A model generated the notes under the pieces. It was not told where the DNA came from. It worked only from the letters and a program-made list of their open reading frames with translations, and did not search any database. Made by a program: the position numbers and the translations under genes. From Legionellaceae bacterium (GTDB taxonomy: Bacteria; Pseudomonadota; Gammaproteobacteria; Legionellales; Legionellaceae), in the NCBI GenBank assembly GCA_029210265.1, contig JARGNP010000009.1, forward strand, positions 1 to 64,000: a DNA stretch of 64,000 nucleotides, given 5' to 3'. Position 1 is the stretch's first letter. Every line of letters begins with the position of its first letter. Shown piece after piece: positions 26,401 through 36,204 of this stretch.

Positions 26401-27438
26401 ATGGAAGACAACAAGCAAAAAGCCTTAAGTGCTGCACTTTCGCAAATTGAACGTCAATTTGGTAAAGGTTCGGTGATGCGTATGGGTGATGGCATGGCGC
26501 TGCCTGATGTTGAAGCAATTTCAACGGGTTCTTTAGGTTTGGACATTGCGCTAGGTATAGGCGGGTTACCGAAAGGGCGTGTTATTGAAATCTACGGGCC
26601 TGAGTCTTCAGGAAAAACCACGTTGACCCTGCAAGTGATTGCTGAGTGCCAGAAACATGGTGGTACCGCTGCGTTTGTTGATGCGGAGCATGCATTGGAT
26701 CCAGCCTATGCGAAGCGTTTGGGTGTGGATGTAGATGGTTTGTTAATTTCACAACCTGACACCGGTGAGCAAGCGCTCGAAATCACCGATATGCTGGTTC
26801 GTTCAGCTGCCGTTGATGTGGTTGTGGTTGATTCCGTCGCAGCACTCACGCCAAAAGCTGAGATTGAAGGCGACATGGGTGATTCACATGTGGGCTTGCA
26901 CGCACGATTGATGTCGCAAGCACTTCGAAAATTAACTGCGAATATTAAGCGTTCAAACACGCTCGTTATTTTTATTAATCAGATTCGCATGAAAATTGGT
27001 GTGATGTTTGGCAGCCCTGAAACAACCACCGGCGGAAATGCTCTTAAATTTTACGCGTCTGTTCGTTTGGATATTCGACGTATCGGTGCGATTAAAAAAG
27101 GCGATGATATTTTAGGAAACGAAACACGCGTCAAAGTTGTTAAAAACAAAGTCGCGCCACCGTTTAAGAAAACTGAGTTCGAGATTTTTTATAACGAAGG
27201 TATTTCACGTGAAGGCGAAATTATTGCTTTAGCAACGCAGCTTGGCTTTATCGAAAAAGCCGGTGCTTGGTACAGCTATAATAAAAATAAGATTGGCCAA
27301 GGTAAAGAAAATGTTCGTGCGTTTCTTAAAGACAACCCTGATATTGCAGCAGATTTAGAAGCGCGTATTCGGGCAGCGCATTTTGAAAATAAAGATGCTA
27401 AAACAAACGCAGACGAATCTGAATTGATGGATGCGTGA
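26401..27438 (+). CDS. recA: Recombinase RecA
   Basis: DNA strand-exchange recombinase and SOS co-protease. 345 residues, near-invariant family sequence: [11 protein letters not shown], Walker [10 protein letters not shown] (about 67-75), [16 protein letters not shown], and the L2-loop region [20 protein letters not shown]. No intein and no frameshift. The last 8 bp overlap recX. A clear LexA box (CTGT-N8-ACAG) was not found in the 83 bp upstream; only a half-site ACAG is present. Confidence 0.98.
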   Translation: MEDNKQKALSAALSQIERQFGKGSVMRMGDGMALPDVEAISTGSLGLDIALGIGGLPKGRVIEIYGPESSGKTTLTLQVIAECQKHGGTAAFVDAEHALDPAYAKRLGVDVDGLLISQPDTGEQALEITDMLVRSAAVDVVVVDSVAALTPKAEIEGDMGDSHVGLHARLMSQALRKLTANIKRSNTLVIFINQIRMKIGVMFGSPETTTGGNALKFYASVRLDIRRIGAIKKGDDILGNETRVKVVKNKVAPPFKKTEFEIFYNEGISREGEIIALATQLGFIEKAGAWYSYNKNKIGQGKENVRAFLKDNPDIAADLEARIRAAHFENKDAKTNADESELMDA

Positions 27439-27916
27439 AGCGTATGAGGTTGCCGTGGGCTTGCTCGCTAGGCGTGAGCACAGTGTACGGCAACTGAATC
27501 AGAAACTCGCCAAACGAGGATTCGATGAGCAGGAGATTACGTCAGCTCTCGAGTCCTGTCAGCGTCTTAATTTACAAAGTGATACGCGATTTGCGGAAGC
27601 GACTTGCCGATCGCGTATTAATCGCGGCTACGGTCCTTTGATGATCAAGCAACTGCTTCAACACGAAGGCGTTGCTCCAGATGTTATTGAGCATGTGTTT
27701 GACGAAATAAACCAAGAAATCGATTGGTTTGCTGAGGCTTCTGCCGTGTGGTCTAAAAAATTTGGTTCTTCTCAGGTTTTACAGGTTTTAAACGATAGGT
27801 TGGATACGCAGACGAAGGCGCGACAAAAACAGTGGCAATTTTTACGCTATCGAGGTTTTTCCGACGCGACGGTTCGCGCGGTGTTTCAAACCCTCGAGGC
27901 TGAAAGTAATTATTAG
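27431..27916 (+). CDS. recX: RecA regulator RecX
   Basis: RecX limits RecA filament growth. 161 residues: three-helix repeats with [22 protein letters not shown] near the N-terminus, [19 protein letters not shown] in the middle and [16 protein letters not shown] near the end, all family hallmarks. It overlaps recA by 8 bp, the usual arrangement. Confidence 0.94.
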   Translation: MREAYEVAVGLLARREHSVRQLNQKLAKRGFDEQEITSALESCQRLNLQSDTRFAEATCRSRINRGYGPLMIKQLLQHEGVAPDVIEHVFDEINQEIDWFAEASAVWSKKFGSSQVLQVLNDRLDTQTKARQKQWQFLRYRGFSDATVRAVFQTLEAESNY

Positions 27917-27943
27917 ATATTATTTAGATATTAATTAGGTATT

Positions 27944-30547
27944 ATGATGAACAGTGCAGCAATACGACAAGCTTTTTTAGATTATTTTAAACAGCATCAA
28001 CATGAAGAGGTGCCGTCGAGTTCACTGATTCCAGACAACGATCCGACATTGTTGTTTGTCAATGCGGGCATGGTTCCGTTTAAGAATATATTTTTGGGGC
28101 TTGAGTCACGGCCGTATTCGCGTGCGGTGAGTGTGCAGCGCTGTGTTCGTGCCGGTGGTAAACATAATGATTTAGATCAAGTGGGTTACACTGCACGTCA
28201 TCATACGTTATTTGAAATGCTGGGTAATTTTAGTTTTGGTGATTATTTTAAACGTGAAGCGATTCATTATGCGTGGGATTTTTTAACCAATATTTTAAAG
28301 CTCCCCAAAGAACGGTTGTGGATTACGGTCTATGAAAAAGACGATGAAGCGGCGGCCATATGGCAGGAAGAGATGGGTGTGTCGCCTGCGCGCTTTTCAC
28401 GTTGTGGTGATGATGATAATTTTTGGTCGATGGGTGATACAGGGCCTTGTGGACCATGCACTGAAATTTTTTATGATCACGGTCCAGAGGTTGCTGGTGG
28501 TCCGCCCGGATCGCCCGATGCTGAAGGCGATCGTTATGTTGAAATTTGGAATTTAGTGTTCATGCAATACAATCGTGATGCCGACGGTGTGTTGCACGCG
28601 CTTGAAAAACCTTCGATTGATACAGGTATGGGACTTGAGCGCCTTGCCGCCGTGATGCAACACGTGCAAAGTAATTATGATACCGATACGTTCAAGCATT
28701 TAAAACAAGCGATTCAAGCACTTTCTTCATCAAAAAAATCTATACCATTGGAGCATACGTCGTTAAACGTGATTGCTGATCATATTCGTGCCGTGGCGTT
28801 TTTAATGATTGATGGCGTGACGCCAAGCAACGAAGGCCCGGGTTATGTATTGCGACGTATTATTCGTCGCGCGGTTCGTCACGGGCATCGGTTAGAGCTT
28901 CCTACGCCGTTCATGACGCATTTGGTGGATGCGTTGGTTGAGCAGATGGGGGCAGCCTATCCCGTGCTGGTCAAACAAGCCAAGATGATCAAAAAAATAT
29001 TATTACGAGAAGAAGAGCAATTTGCCAAAACGTTGGAGCACGGTTTGCGCTTATTACAAGAAGCCATACCTAAGATTGTGAACAAAACACTGTCGGGTGA
29101 CGTGGCGTTTAAGCTTTATGATACGTACGGTTTTCCATTGGATTTAACCCAAGATATTTTACGAGAACAAGGTATTCAGGTTGATCAGGCGGGTTTTGAA
29201 GCGTGCATGAAGCGCCAGCGAGAGCTATCACAATCTGCGAGTAGCTTTCGTGTGGATTACAACGAAATGGTGCCGTTTACTGAAGTTTCTGTGTTTGAAG
29301 GCTATACCCAAAATAAATTTGAGAGCACCGTGTTGGCCTTACGTGTTGATGGCCAAGTGGTTGAGCATATTACAGCAGGCACACGTGCATCGGTTGTTTT
29401 AGAAGCCACACCGTTTTATGCAGAGAGTGGCGGTCAAGTGGGTGATCAAGGCGAGCTGCGTGGATTATTATCTCGTGATGTAGTTTTTCGCGTCGAAAAC
29501 ACACAGCGTGTGGGGCAAGCTGTGCTTCATGAGGGCGAATTAGTTCAAGGTGAACTTAAGCTTCAAGATGCGGTTGTGGCTGAAATTAATCACGTGCGTC
29601 GCGATGAAATACGTCTTAATCATACAGCCACGCATTTATTACATGCGGCGTTAAAACAAATTTTAGATGATGGTGTGTCACAAAAAGGCTCGCTTGTGGA
29701 TGCTGAGCGCGCACGGTTTGATTTTGCCTATGATACGGCTTTAACGCCGGAGCAGTTGGCTGAAGTTGAAGCGCTCGTGAATACTGAGATTCGTAAAAAT
29801 GCCGATATTGATACCCGTGTCATGTCGATGGATGATGCGATAGAAGACGGTGCTGTCGCGCTGTTTGGTGAGAAATACGACGATGATGTGCGTGTACTCA
29901 CCATGGGTGATTTCTCGAAAGAGCTGTGCGGTGGTACGCATGCCAAGCGTACGGGGGATCTTGGTCTTTTTAAAATTACAGCAGAATATGGTGTGGCGCG
30001 CGGCGTGCGTCGTGTGGATTTTGTCACCGGCTCGTATGCGCTTGATTGGATCAATCAGCAAATTAAGCACTTAGGAAATATGGCTGGCTTGTTAAAAACG
30101 ACCCCAGACGAAGCGCCTCAAAAATTACAACAAGCGTTAGACGCATCAAAACAGCAAACACGCGCATTAAATAACTTAAAGCAGCAAGCAGCCGCTGATT
30201 CTGGTCGTGCTTTATTGGCTGAGTTTAAGCTAATCCAAGATGTTTCTGTGTTGATTAAACGTCTTGATGACGTGAATCCAGCCGATTTACGAAGCATGCT
30301 GGAGCAACTTAAATCCAGTAAACCTGAGGCTGTGCTTGTCTTAATAGGTGTGTTGCAAGATAAAATGCATGTCATCGCGAGCGTGAGCAAGCCTTTGCTG
30401 GAAAAAGGCCTGCCTAAAGCGGGTGTGTTGGTCAAAGCTTTGTGTGGTCGTGGTGGCGGTCGTGATGATTTGGCGCAAGGCGGTGGCGCTGTACCAGATG
30501 ACTTGGATGCACGCATGCAGCAGGTGCTTGGGTTGGTTGAAGGCTAA
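27944..30547 (+). CDS. alaS: Alanyl-tRNA synthetase
   Basis: Charges tRNA-Ala. 867 residues, full length. The class II catalytic core starts at the N-terminus (RQAFLDYF, VPSSSLIPDNDPTLLFVNAGM, FEMLGNFSFGDYFK); the editing domain has HTATHLLHAAL and the Zn-site CGGTHAKRTGD; the C-terminal C-Ala domain ends with GRGGGRDDLAQGG. Adjacent ATGs (27944 and 27947) are both possible starts. It follows recX by 27 bp, the common recA-recX-alaS order. Confidence 0.98.
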   Translation: MMNSAAIRQAFLDYFKQHQHEEVPSSSLIPDNDPTLLFVNAGMVPFKNIFLGLESRPYSRAVSVQRCVRAGGKHNDLDQVGYTARHHTLFEMLGNFSFGDYFKREAIHYAWDFLTNILKLPKERLWITVYEKDDEAAAIWQEEMGVSPARFSRCGDDDNFWSMGDTGPCGPCTEIFYDHGPEVAGGPPGSPDAEGDRYVEIWNLVFMQYNRDADGVLHALEKPSIDTGMGLERLAAVMQHVQSNYDTDTFKHLKQAIQALSSSKKSIPLEHTSLNVIADHIRAVAFLMIDGVTPSNEGPGYVLRRIIRRAVRHGHRLELPTPFMTHLVDALVEQMGAAYPVLVKQAKMIKKILLREEEQFAKTLEHGLRLLQEAIPKIVNKTLSGDVAFKLYDTYGFPLDLTQDILREQGIQVDQAGFEACMKRQRELSQSASSFRVDYNEMVPFTEVSVFEGYTQNKFESTVLALRVDGQVVEHITAGTRASVVLEATPFYAESGGQVGDQGELRGLLSRDVVFRVENTQRVGQAVLHEGELVQGELKLQDAVVAEINHVRRDEIRLNHTATHLLHAALKQILDDGVSQKGSLVDAERARFDFAYDTALTPEQLAEVEALVNTEIRKNADIDTRVMSMDDAIEDGAVALFGEKYDDDVRVLTMGDFSKELCGGTHAKRTGDLGLFKITAEYGVARGVRRVDFVTGSYALDWINQQIKHLGNMAGLLKTTPDEAPQKLQQALDASKQQTRALNNLKQQAAADSGRALLAEFKLIQDVSVLIKRLDDVNPADLRSMLEQLKSSKPEAVLVLIGVLQDKMHVIASVSKPLLEKGLPKAGVLVKALCGRGGGRDDLAQGGGAVPDDLDARMQQVLGLVEG

Positions 30548-30562
30548 AAATTTAGAATCAGC

Positions 30563-30591
30563 GGTTCATAAGGCTTATCACCTGATGAACC
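30563..30591. terminator. Possible terminator between alaS and the convergent hypothetical gene
   Basis: Inverted repeat GGTTCAT (30563-30569) and ATGAACC (30585-30591) with a 15-nt loop, followed by a T-rich stretch. It sits in the 51-bp gap between two convergent genes. The short stem and large loop make it weak. Confidence 0.35.
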
Positions 30592-30598
30592 CGTTGAT

Positions 30599-31291
30599 TT
30601 ATTTTGATGAATTATTTGCCTCTTCTATCAGGCTTGCGTATTTTCTTACTCGTTCAAGTTGATCTTTATCGAAATGACGTTGTGCGCAATCTAATATTTT
30701 TACCTCTTCAGGCGTGAACCAACTGACAGAGTATACAAAGCCAGATTGGTTACTGCCTTTAACCTCGCTCGATGCTTCTTTCCCTTTTATGTATTCTTTT
30801 ACATGGTCGGATGGTAAAACTTTACCGCCTGATATATGTAAATTGAAATAGGAATAAGCACAAACCAAGTTATTATTTTTTTTAAAAAATAGCTTATACC
30901 CAGACCATCCATTTTTTTCCTTTACCCAGGAACCAAGAGGTGTTGAGCCGATTATTTCGTTTTTCTTCACATAAGTAGGTAGCTTTTTTTTGTCAACGAT
31001 TTGTAATTTTTTAGGATCTTTTAAAAAATCGTTTTCACCGTTTACATTAATAAAATCAGGTAATTTTTTTACTGAATGATCGTGCTCTAAGTTTAATAAA
31101 AATGTAGCGTAATCATTATTTGTTTCATGATAGCCTTGATTATCCATTTGAAATTGTACTTGCTCTAAATTCTGTTTTATTTCAAGGGGCAATGCGGGAG
31201 GGTTATTTGTATTGGCAGAAGCTATATAAGTAAAGTTACCCATAATAATACATGCTGTTATAGCATATGTTTTAAGGTTTTTATTTATCAT
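30599..31291 (-). CDS. Secreted hypothetical protein
   Basis: 230-residue protein of unknown family. A signal peptide is clear (about 1-26, cleavage likely after ASA), so it is probably periplasmic or exported. The mature part is rich in Lys and Asn. It includes LPTYVKKNEIIGSTPLGSWV, an aromatic stretch NGWSGYKLFFKKNN, and two Cys (in LVCAYSY and ILDCAQ) that could form a disulfide. It is more AT-rich than its neighbours. It stands at the edge of a stretch of broken genes and is the last intact frame there. Confidence 0.6.
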   Translation of the reverse strand: MINKNLKTYAITACIIMGNFTYIASANTNNPPALPLEIKQNLEQVQFQMDNQGYHETNNDYATFLLNLEHDHSVKKLPDFINVNGENDFLKDPKKLQIVDKKKLPTYVKKNEIIGSTPLGSWVKEKNGWSGYKLFFKKNNNLVCAYSYFNLHISGGKVLPSDHVKEYIKGKEASSEVKGSNQSGFVYSVSWFTPEEVKILDCAQRHFDKDQLERVRKYASLIEEANNSSK

Positions 31292-31345
31292 ATTTCACCT
31301 GAAATTATGTCGTGTGAGTAATACAACTTCATGCTCGGTTGTATT

Positions 31346-31741
31346 TTATAAGTTTGTATCCCACCAGCCATTATATAGAGTACATGCTTGTACTAACTCT
31401 GAACCTAAAAAAACAACACGATTATTAACTAACATCCAGTGCTCACCATACACCAGCCAATCAATGCCGGGCGGTGCTTCTGTCCAGTGAACAATAGCAT
31501 TTCTTCTTGTTGTTTCCCAACCGGTGGAATCTTCATGCCAGTCATGAACATTGTTCGTTCTTGTATGCCTGCTTTTTGTTCATAAAGTCCATGGTTGAGT
31601 GAAATCCCATGCTATGTTTTCATTGATTGACATACAGTTAGCACGTGAGTGAATGGTTAGCCCTTTAAACCCGGCATGTGTGATTGACGTAATCAGCATA
31701 CTTAATATTGTGGTGGTCAAGTAACGGGTTATTTTTTTCAT
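31346..31741 (-). pseudogene. Secreted small protein interrupted by in-frame TGA
   Basis: One reading frame of 132 codons runs from ATG (31741-31739) to TAA (31346-31348) with a single internal TGA at 31580-31582 (codon 54). The first half has a signal peptide (MKKITRYLTTTILSMLITS) and then NCMSINENIAWDFTQPW. The second half reads on as TNNVHDWHEDSTGWETTRRN and ends TLYNGWWDTNL. Trp-rich coding sense on both sides shows that it was one protein. A single G-to-A change of a Trp codon (TGG to TGA) would explain it. Its ATG overlaps the yfcH stop (ATGA). Family unknown. Confidence 0.7.
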
Positions 31742-32658
31742 GACTGAAACTCATGGTTTAATGCATCATCCAGCTCAGGATGTTTAAACTTATACCCAGC
31801 CTCACTTAAACGCGTAGGTAGCACACGTTGGCCTTTGAGCAGTAAATAATCGCCCATTTCACCGAATAAGAGCTTGACCACAAAACTCGGCATGGTTAAA
31901 AACAAAGGACGGTGCATGGTTTTGGCCAAAGCACGAGCAAAGCTTGCTTGACTGACAGGCTTAGGGGATGTGATATTAAACGGACCCGTTAAATCAGGGT
32001 TATCTAAAAGAAAGACTATGCCTCCAACCACATCATCGATATGAACCCACGATAAGCATTGCTTGCCATCCCCAACAAGGCTCCCTAATCCCATGAAAAA
32101 GCTTGGATAAAGTTTTTTTAGCATGCCTTGCTGTTTTTTTAAGACCACACCAAAGCGGGTTGTTGTGACACGCATCCCGAAATCTATTGCCGGCTGTAGC
32201 GCTTCCTGCCATTTGACACAGATTTCAGTAAGAAAATCAGCAGGATTATGAGTATTAATTGGCGTGTTTTCATCAAATGATGTTGGGTCGTTCGAAGCTT
32301 GAACACCATAAATACCGATGGCATTAGCGCAAATAAAATGTGGCTGTGCATTTTGGTTGATGCACCAGTTTATCAGTTTTTCACTGGTATCAACGCGCGA
32401 GGCGATGAGGTTTTTTTTGACCGCATCGCTCCAGCGTGAATTAGCAATATTTTCACCGCAAAGATTGATGATGGCATCATAATCGTTTGCATTTAATGTA
32501 TGCAGCTCATGCCAATCATGGCAAGCTGATATTTTAGAAAATTTTTGAAGTAAGGTTTGTTTGTTACGGCCTAAAACCGTGACTTTATGGCTTAATTGTA
32601 AGGTGTTCACGAGCTCATGCCCAATAAAGCCAGAGGCGCCTGCAATAAGAATATTCAT
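31738..32658 (-). CDS. yfcH: TIGR01777/YfcH-type NAD(P)-binding epimerase
   Basis: Short-chain dehydrogenase/epimerase-like protein of the YfcH family with a C-terminal DUF1731 domain; the substrate is unknown. 306 residues. The nucleotide-binding motif GASGFIG is at about residues 7-13; further family marks are INLCGENIANSRW, SRVDTSEKLINW and WVHIDDVVGGIVFLLDN; the C-terminal part has GQRVLPTRLSEAGYKFKHP. An intact frame amid damaged neighbours. The stop overlaps the ATG of the interrupted gene downstream. Confidence 0.9.
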   Translation of the reverse strand: MNILIAGASGFIGHELVNTLQLSHKVTVLGRNKQTLLQKFSKISACHDWHELHTLNANDYDAIINLCGENIANSRWSDAVKKNLIASRVDTSEKLINWCINQNAQPHFICANAIGIYGVQASNDPTSFDENTPINTHNPADFLTEICVKWQEALQPAIDFGMRVTTTRFGVVLKKQQGMLKKLYPSFFMGLGSLVGDGKQCLSWVHIDDVVGGIVFLLDNPDLTGPFNITSPKPVSQASFARALAKTMHRPLFLTMPSFVVKLLFGEMGDYLLLKGQRVLPTRLSEAGYKFKHPELDDALNHEFQS

Positions 32659-32745
32659 GAATACTTCCTTGGTGATTTTTCTGGGATCATCTTAGGCCGA
32701 TCTTTGGTATCATGCAACGCTTCGCGAAGAGTTTAAGGTTTTCAA

Positions 32746-33329
32746 ATGATTATGGATGCACCAGCGAAGCTACCAGAGACTTATATAGAATCCAGCATTG
32801 AACGCCGTTCCGACGAGACGCAGCAGGTTGAAAAACTCGCAGCGATGTCTCCTTATATGCACTTTGCTTATGATAATAAGTTGGATGATCTTAAGCGCGG
32901 AACAGAATAAGATTTAGTACCCAAATTATTAAATTTATATAACGAAACAGATAACACAGAAGTAAGATATAGAATTATCAGTGGGCTTATGTCTTATAAT
33001 CAAACCGCTTTAAGTCATCATGCCCATGCTCGAGATGAGGCATTATTAAGACAGTTTTTCTTTAGATTACTGCATGAAAATTACGTGAGGCGAATAGCGT
33101 TGAATTAGATGATTATTTCTTTGGTCCATTGGCGATAGGATTTAATGCCAGCGGTAAAGCACTGTTGTCACCGGAAAATACAAAATTGATTATGGACTAT
33201 CTCAATGAAGTTGATTTTAAATACACAACACATGGTATTAGCAAACATAGTCACACCGATCCCAGCTATGGCATAACTTCGATGGATTATGAGCACTTGC
33301 GTAACGCTATCGAGAAAGTATTGCGGTAA
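32746..33329 (+). pseudogene. Broken gene: internal stop plus frameshift
   Basis: Coding sense can be followed from ATG 32746 (MIMDAPAKLPETYIESSIER) to a TAA at about 32908, continues in the same frame (DLVPKLLNLYNETDNTEVRY) to about 33080, then moves to another frame (REANSVELDDYFFGPLAIGF) and ends at 33329 (MDYEHLRNAIEKVLR). An intact ancestor would be about 190 residues. The product is unknown and soluble, with helix-like segments. At least two inactivating changes show decay rather than sequencing error alone. It lies divergent from yfcH. Confidence 0.65.
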
Positions 33330-33450
33330 GGTATGTTCAATGCTCAACATGAACAAAACATCAAGATGAGCAATTTATATTTACTTTTTTTTTGTGCTCA
33401 TTATATAGTTTTGTTTAATTTGAGCATAAGAAGAGGTGTTGGGTTTGCAA

Positions 33451-34870
33451 ATGTTTATTGGCCGTGAGCGTGAATTAGCGCGTTTAGAGACCTTACATAA
33501 AAAACAAACGCCTGGTTTAGTGGTGGTTAAAGGCCGGCGAAGAATTGGTAAAAGCCGGCTTATCGCTGAATTTGCATCAAAACATCCGAAGAATACGTTA
33601 TGGAGTTTTTCGGGTCTTGCGCCGCAGGACGGCATGAGCGCTCAAAGCCAACGCGATCATTTTGCTAGGCAATTAGCAACGCGACTCAATACACCGCCTT
33701 TTACATTTCAAGATTGGAGTGATGCTTTTGATTATTTAAATCAGCATCTAAGCCCCGGTGATATTGTTTTATTTGATGAAATATCTTGGATGGGAGCTCA
33801 TGATCCAAGTTTTATTTCAAAACTTAAAGCGTGGTGGGATCAACAAACGATATCTATTGTGATGGTTTTTTGTGGATCAGTTTCGACATGGATTGAAGAA
33901 AATATTTTAAAAAGCACGGCATTTTTTGGAAGAATTAATTTCAGCATGACGTTAGAGCCACTCACAATACCTGAAAGTGCAAGGCTTTTAAGAGCCTCGA
34001 AATTTCAAGGCTCCACGTATGATATCTATAAAATTTTAAGGATTCTAGGTGGTATCCCTTGGTATTTAGAGCAAATTTCACCAGGACAAACAGCCGACGA
34101 ACTCATTAAGCAGCTATGCTTTGAAAAAAAATGGTTTATTGGTTTTAGAATTTGAGCGTATTTTCCATGATTTGTTTCATGGAAAAGGCACAACGTACAA
34201 AAAAATTCTGGGTGTTCTTAAAGACGGTATGAAAACACTGGCCGAAATACGTGAATCGATTGATTTCGCACATAGTGGAACACTAAGTAAACTTATGAAG
34301 CACTTGCTCACAGCAGGCTTTGTAAGTAAGCAAAGCTTATGGTCATTTAAAACCACAAAGTTACTCAAAAAAAGCCTATATCGTATCTCTGATCCTTATA
34401 TGCGGTTTTACTTGAAATTAATCGAGCCTCATATGAATCAAATCGATTTAGGCGCTTTTCAAGACACGCCATTATCAACATTATCCGGATTTGATGCACA
34501 CATGGGGTTGCAACTCGAGCAGTTATTATTACAAAACCGTACATTAATATTAAAAGCTCTGGGCATACCGGCCAGTGATGTCGTGTCTGATGGTCCTTAT
34601 AGGCAATTTAAAACAGCCACACAACAAGGTTGTCAAATTGATTATCTGATACAAACAGTAACCAAAAACTTATTTGTCTGTGAGTTTAAATTTACGCGTC
34701 AAGAGCTTGGTATGACGATCATTGAGCACACGAAGGATAAAATTCAGGCGTTAAAAGTGCCTAGAGGGTTTGCAAGTATACCGGTTTTATTTCATATAGG
34801 GGGGGTTACATCATCTGTTTCTACAGAAGGCTATTTTTATCGCGTGATTGATATCACAGATTTTTTATAA
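33451..34870 (+). pseudogene. AAA ATPase with DUF234/nuclease-like domain, frameshifted at an A8 run
   Basis: An archaeal-type ATPase gene split in two frames. The N-terminal part (MFIGRERELARLE) carries Walker A KGRRRIGKS and Walker B IVLFDEISWMG. The second frame carries a winged-helix segment and a DUF234-type C-terminus with a PD-(D/E)XK-like pattern (GCQIDYLIQ, then FVCEFKF). The frames meet at eight A residues (34124-34131): removing one A restores LCFEKNGLLVLEFERIF. Either this is an inactivated gene or transcriptional slippage on the A8 run makes some full-length protein (about 473 residues). The start is uncertain (GTG 33436 or TTG 33445 are in frame); ATG 33451 is chosen because it gives the typical family N-terminus. 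Confidence 0.75.
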
Positions 34871-35053
34871 TCAAAATATGTGGTACAGTGTGCTGAGTAT
34901 TCGCATGAATAGAATCTAATTTAGGATGTATTAACGGTGAATTTTTCAATCGTGAACACAACATTATTTAATCAGGCTTGGCGCTGGCGTTAATCGCTTG
35001 TTCTATTGAACCATTGATTTTTTGTTGCTGTATAACGAATTGAGAATAACCAC

Positions 35054-35196
35054 ATGACCCCACAAGATATTCTTCGCATTAGGCTTAACGCTTTCATCTC
35101 ACACCTCTTATTATCTTTGCTCTGGAATTGGCCATTGGGCCTACTTTAATACGCTCGTTGTTTTTTTACCCAGTATTTATTTCCACCATGATTTAG
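35054..35196 (+). pseudogene. Remnant of a small membrane protein (pilin-accessory-like?)
   Basis: Within the 347-bp gap between the ATPase remnant and the ABC importer, a 31-codon frame (MTPQDILRIRLNAFISHLLL) ends at 35147. Another frame continues the hydrophobic sense (FALELAIGPTLIRSLFFYP) to a TAG at 35194. The N-terminus recalls TfpZ/type IV pilin accessory proteins, but the fragment is too short to be sure. I see nothing else in the gap except AT-rich sequence. Confidence 0.3.
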
Positions 35197-35217
35197 TAAT
35201 TAATAGAGGTGTTTCTT

Positions 35218-36204
35218 ATGAACACAAAAAAAATCGCTACGCTCATGATGCTCATGTTAAGTATTTTGATGGTGAGCTTGATGATGTTATTTCCTCGTGA
35301 AAACAAAACAAATCTACCGTTGGTTGCTATTGCCAATTATGGTCCTCATTCGTCACTTGAAGCCTCGATTCAGGGTATTAAAGATGAGTTAAGCAATCAG
35401 GGATATATTGAACATAAAACCATACGTTATGAAGTTACTGATGTAGGGTTTGAACCTTCGTTGATTCCGCAAATGATCATGAATCTTAAAAGCCATCATC
35501 CGAGTGTTTTTGTTGTGACAACCACGCCCGTTGCTCAGTATGCAAAGGGCACGGTAAAAGATATCCCTCTTGTTTATAATGTGATTACCGATCCGGTGGC
35601 CGCGGGTTTATTGAATGCAACGAATGCATCACAAGACAACATGACGGGCAGTTCAGATAAACAAGATATGCGTTTGCTTTTTGATTTTGCCAAACGGATT
35701 TTGCCCCATGCTTCAAACGTGGGTGTTTTATATTCTACGGCGGAGGCGAATGACATGGCTTTGGTGGCCATGATGAAACAAGCGGCTAAAAATTCACATA
35801 TGCATGTGCTAGCCATGCCTATTGATCAAGCACGTGATATTTCTGTATCGATGCAGAAGTTTAAACATCACGTTGATTTTATTTATGTTGGTGCGAGTGG
35901 CGCGATTCAACCAGCACTCCCGGTTATTGCCGCGGAAAGCAAAAAAATGGGTATTCCGGTGTTTAATCTCAATGAAGAAGCGGTGCGCTTGGGCTTGGTT
36001 TTAGCAAGTTTTGGAGTTGATTATCATCGTGTAGGTATGAATACGGGAAAATTAGTTGCACGTGGTTTGCGCGGGGAGTCTGTAACAAATATTCAACCTG
36101 TATATCCAACCATCGATGATCATCATGGTTTTGTGAGTCAAAAAAATGCGGTCAGCTTAGGATTAATTCTGCCCGAAGGAGAATATCATGCTGCAGCTGA
36201 TTGA
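35218..36204 (+). CDS. ABC importer substrate-binding protein, TrpX/DUF534 type
   Basis: Periplasmic binding protein of the ABC substrate-binding family PF04392, which includes TrpX-like proteins. 328 residues from ATG 35218. An N-terminal membrane or signal segment (about 5-28) precedes VAIANYGPHSSLEASIQGIKD, VVTTTPVAQYA, PLVYNVITDPVAAGL, LPHASNVGVLYS and GVDYHRVGMNTGKLVARGL. AGAGGT lies 7-8 bp upstream of ATG 35218; a GTG at 35209 overlaps that site. The end overlaps the ATPase gene by 17 bp. The substrate (tryptophan or another aromatic compound in related systems) is not shown by the sequence. Confidence 0.85.
   Translation: MNTKKIATLMMLMLSILMVSLMMLFPRENKTNLPLVAIANYGPHSSLEASIQGIKDELSNQGYIEHKTIRYEVTDVGFEPSLIPQMIMNLKSHHPSVFVVTTTPVAQYAKGTVKDIPLVYNVITDPVAAGLLNATNASQDNMTGSSDKQDMRLLFDFAKRILPHASNVGVLYSTAEANDMALVAMMKQAAKNSHMHVLAMPIDQARDISVSMQKFKHHVDFIYVGASGAIQPALPVIAAESKKMGIPVFNLNEEAVRLGLVLASFGVDYHRVGMNTGKLVARGLRGESVTNIQPVYPTIDDHHGFVSQKNAVSLGLILPEGEYHAAAD

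Noticed and set aside
31580..31582. TGA as a selenocysteine codon
   Set aside because: No SECIS-like hairpin was seen after the TGA and the protein has no redox-enzyme motif; a nonsense mutation is simpler.
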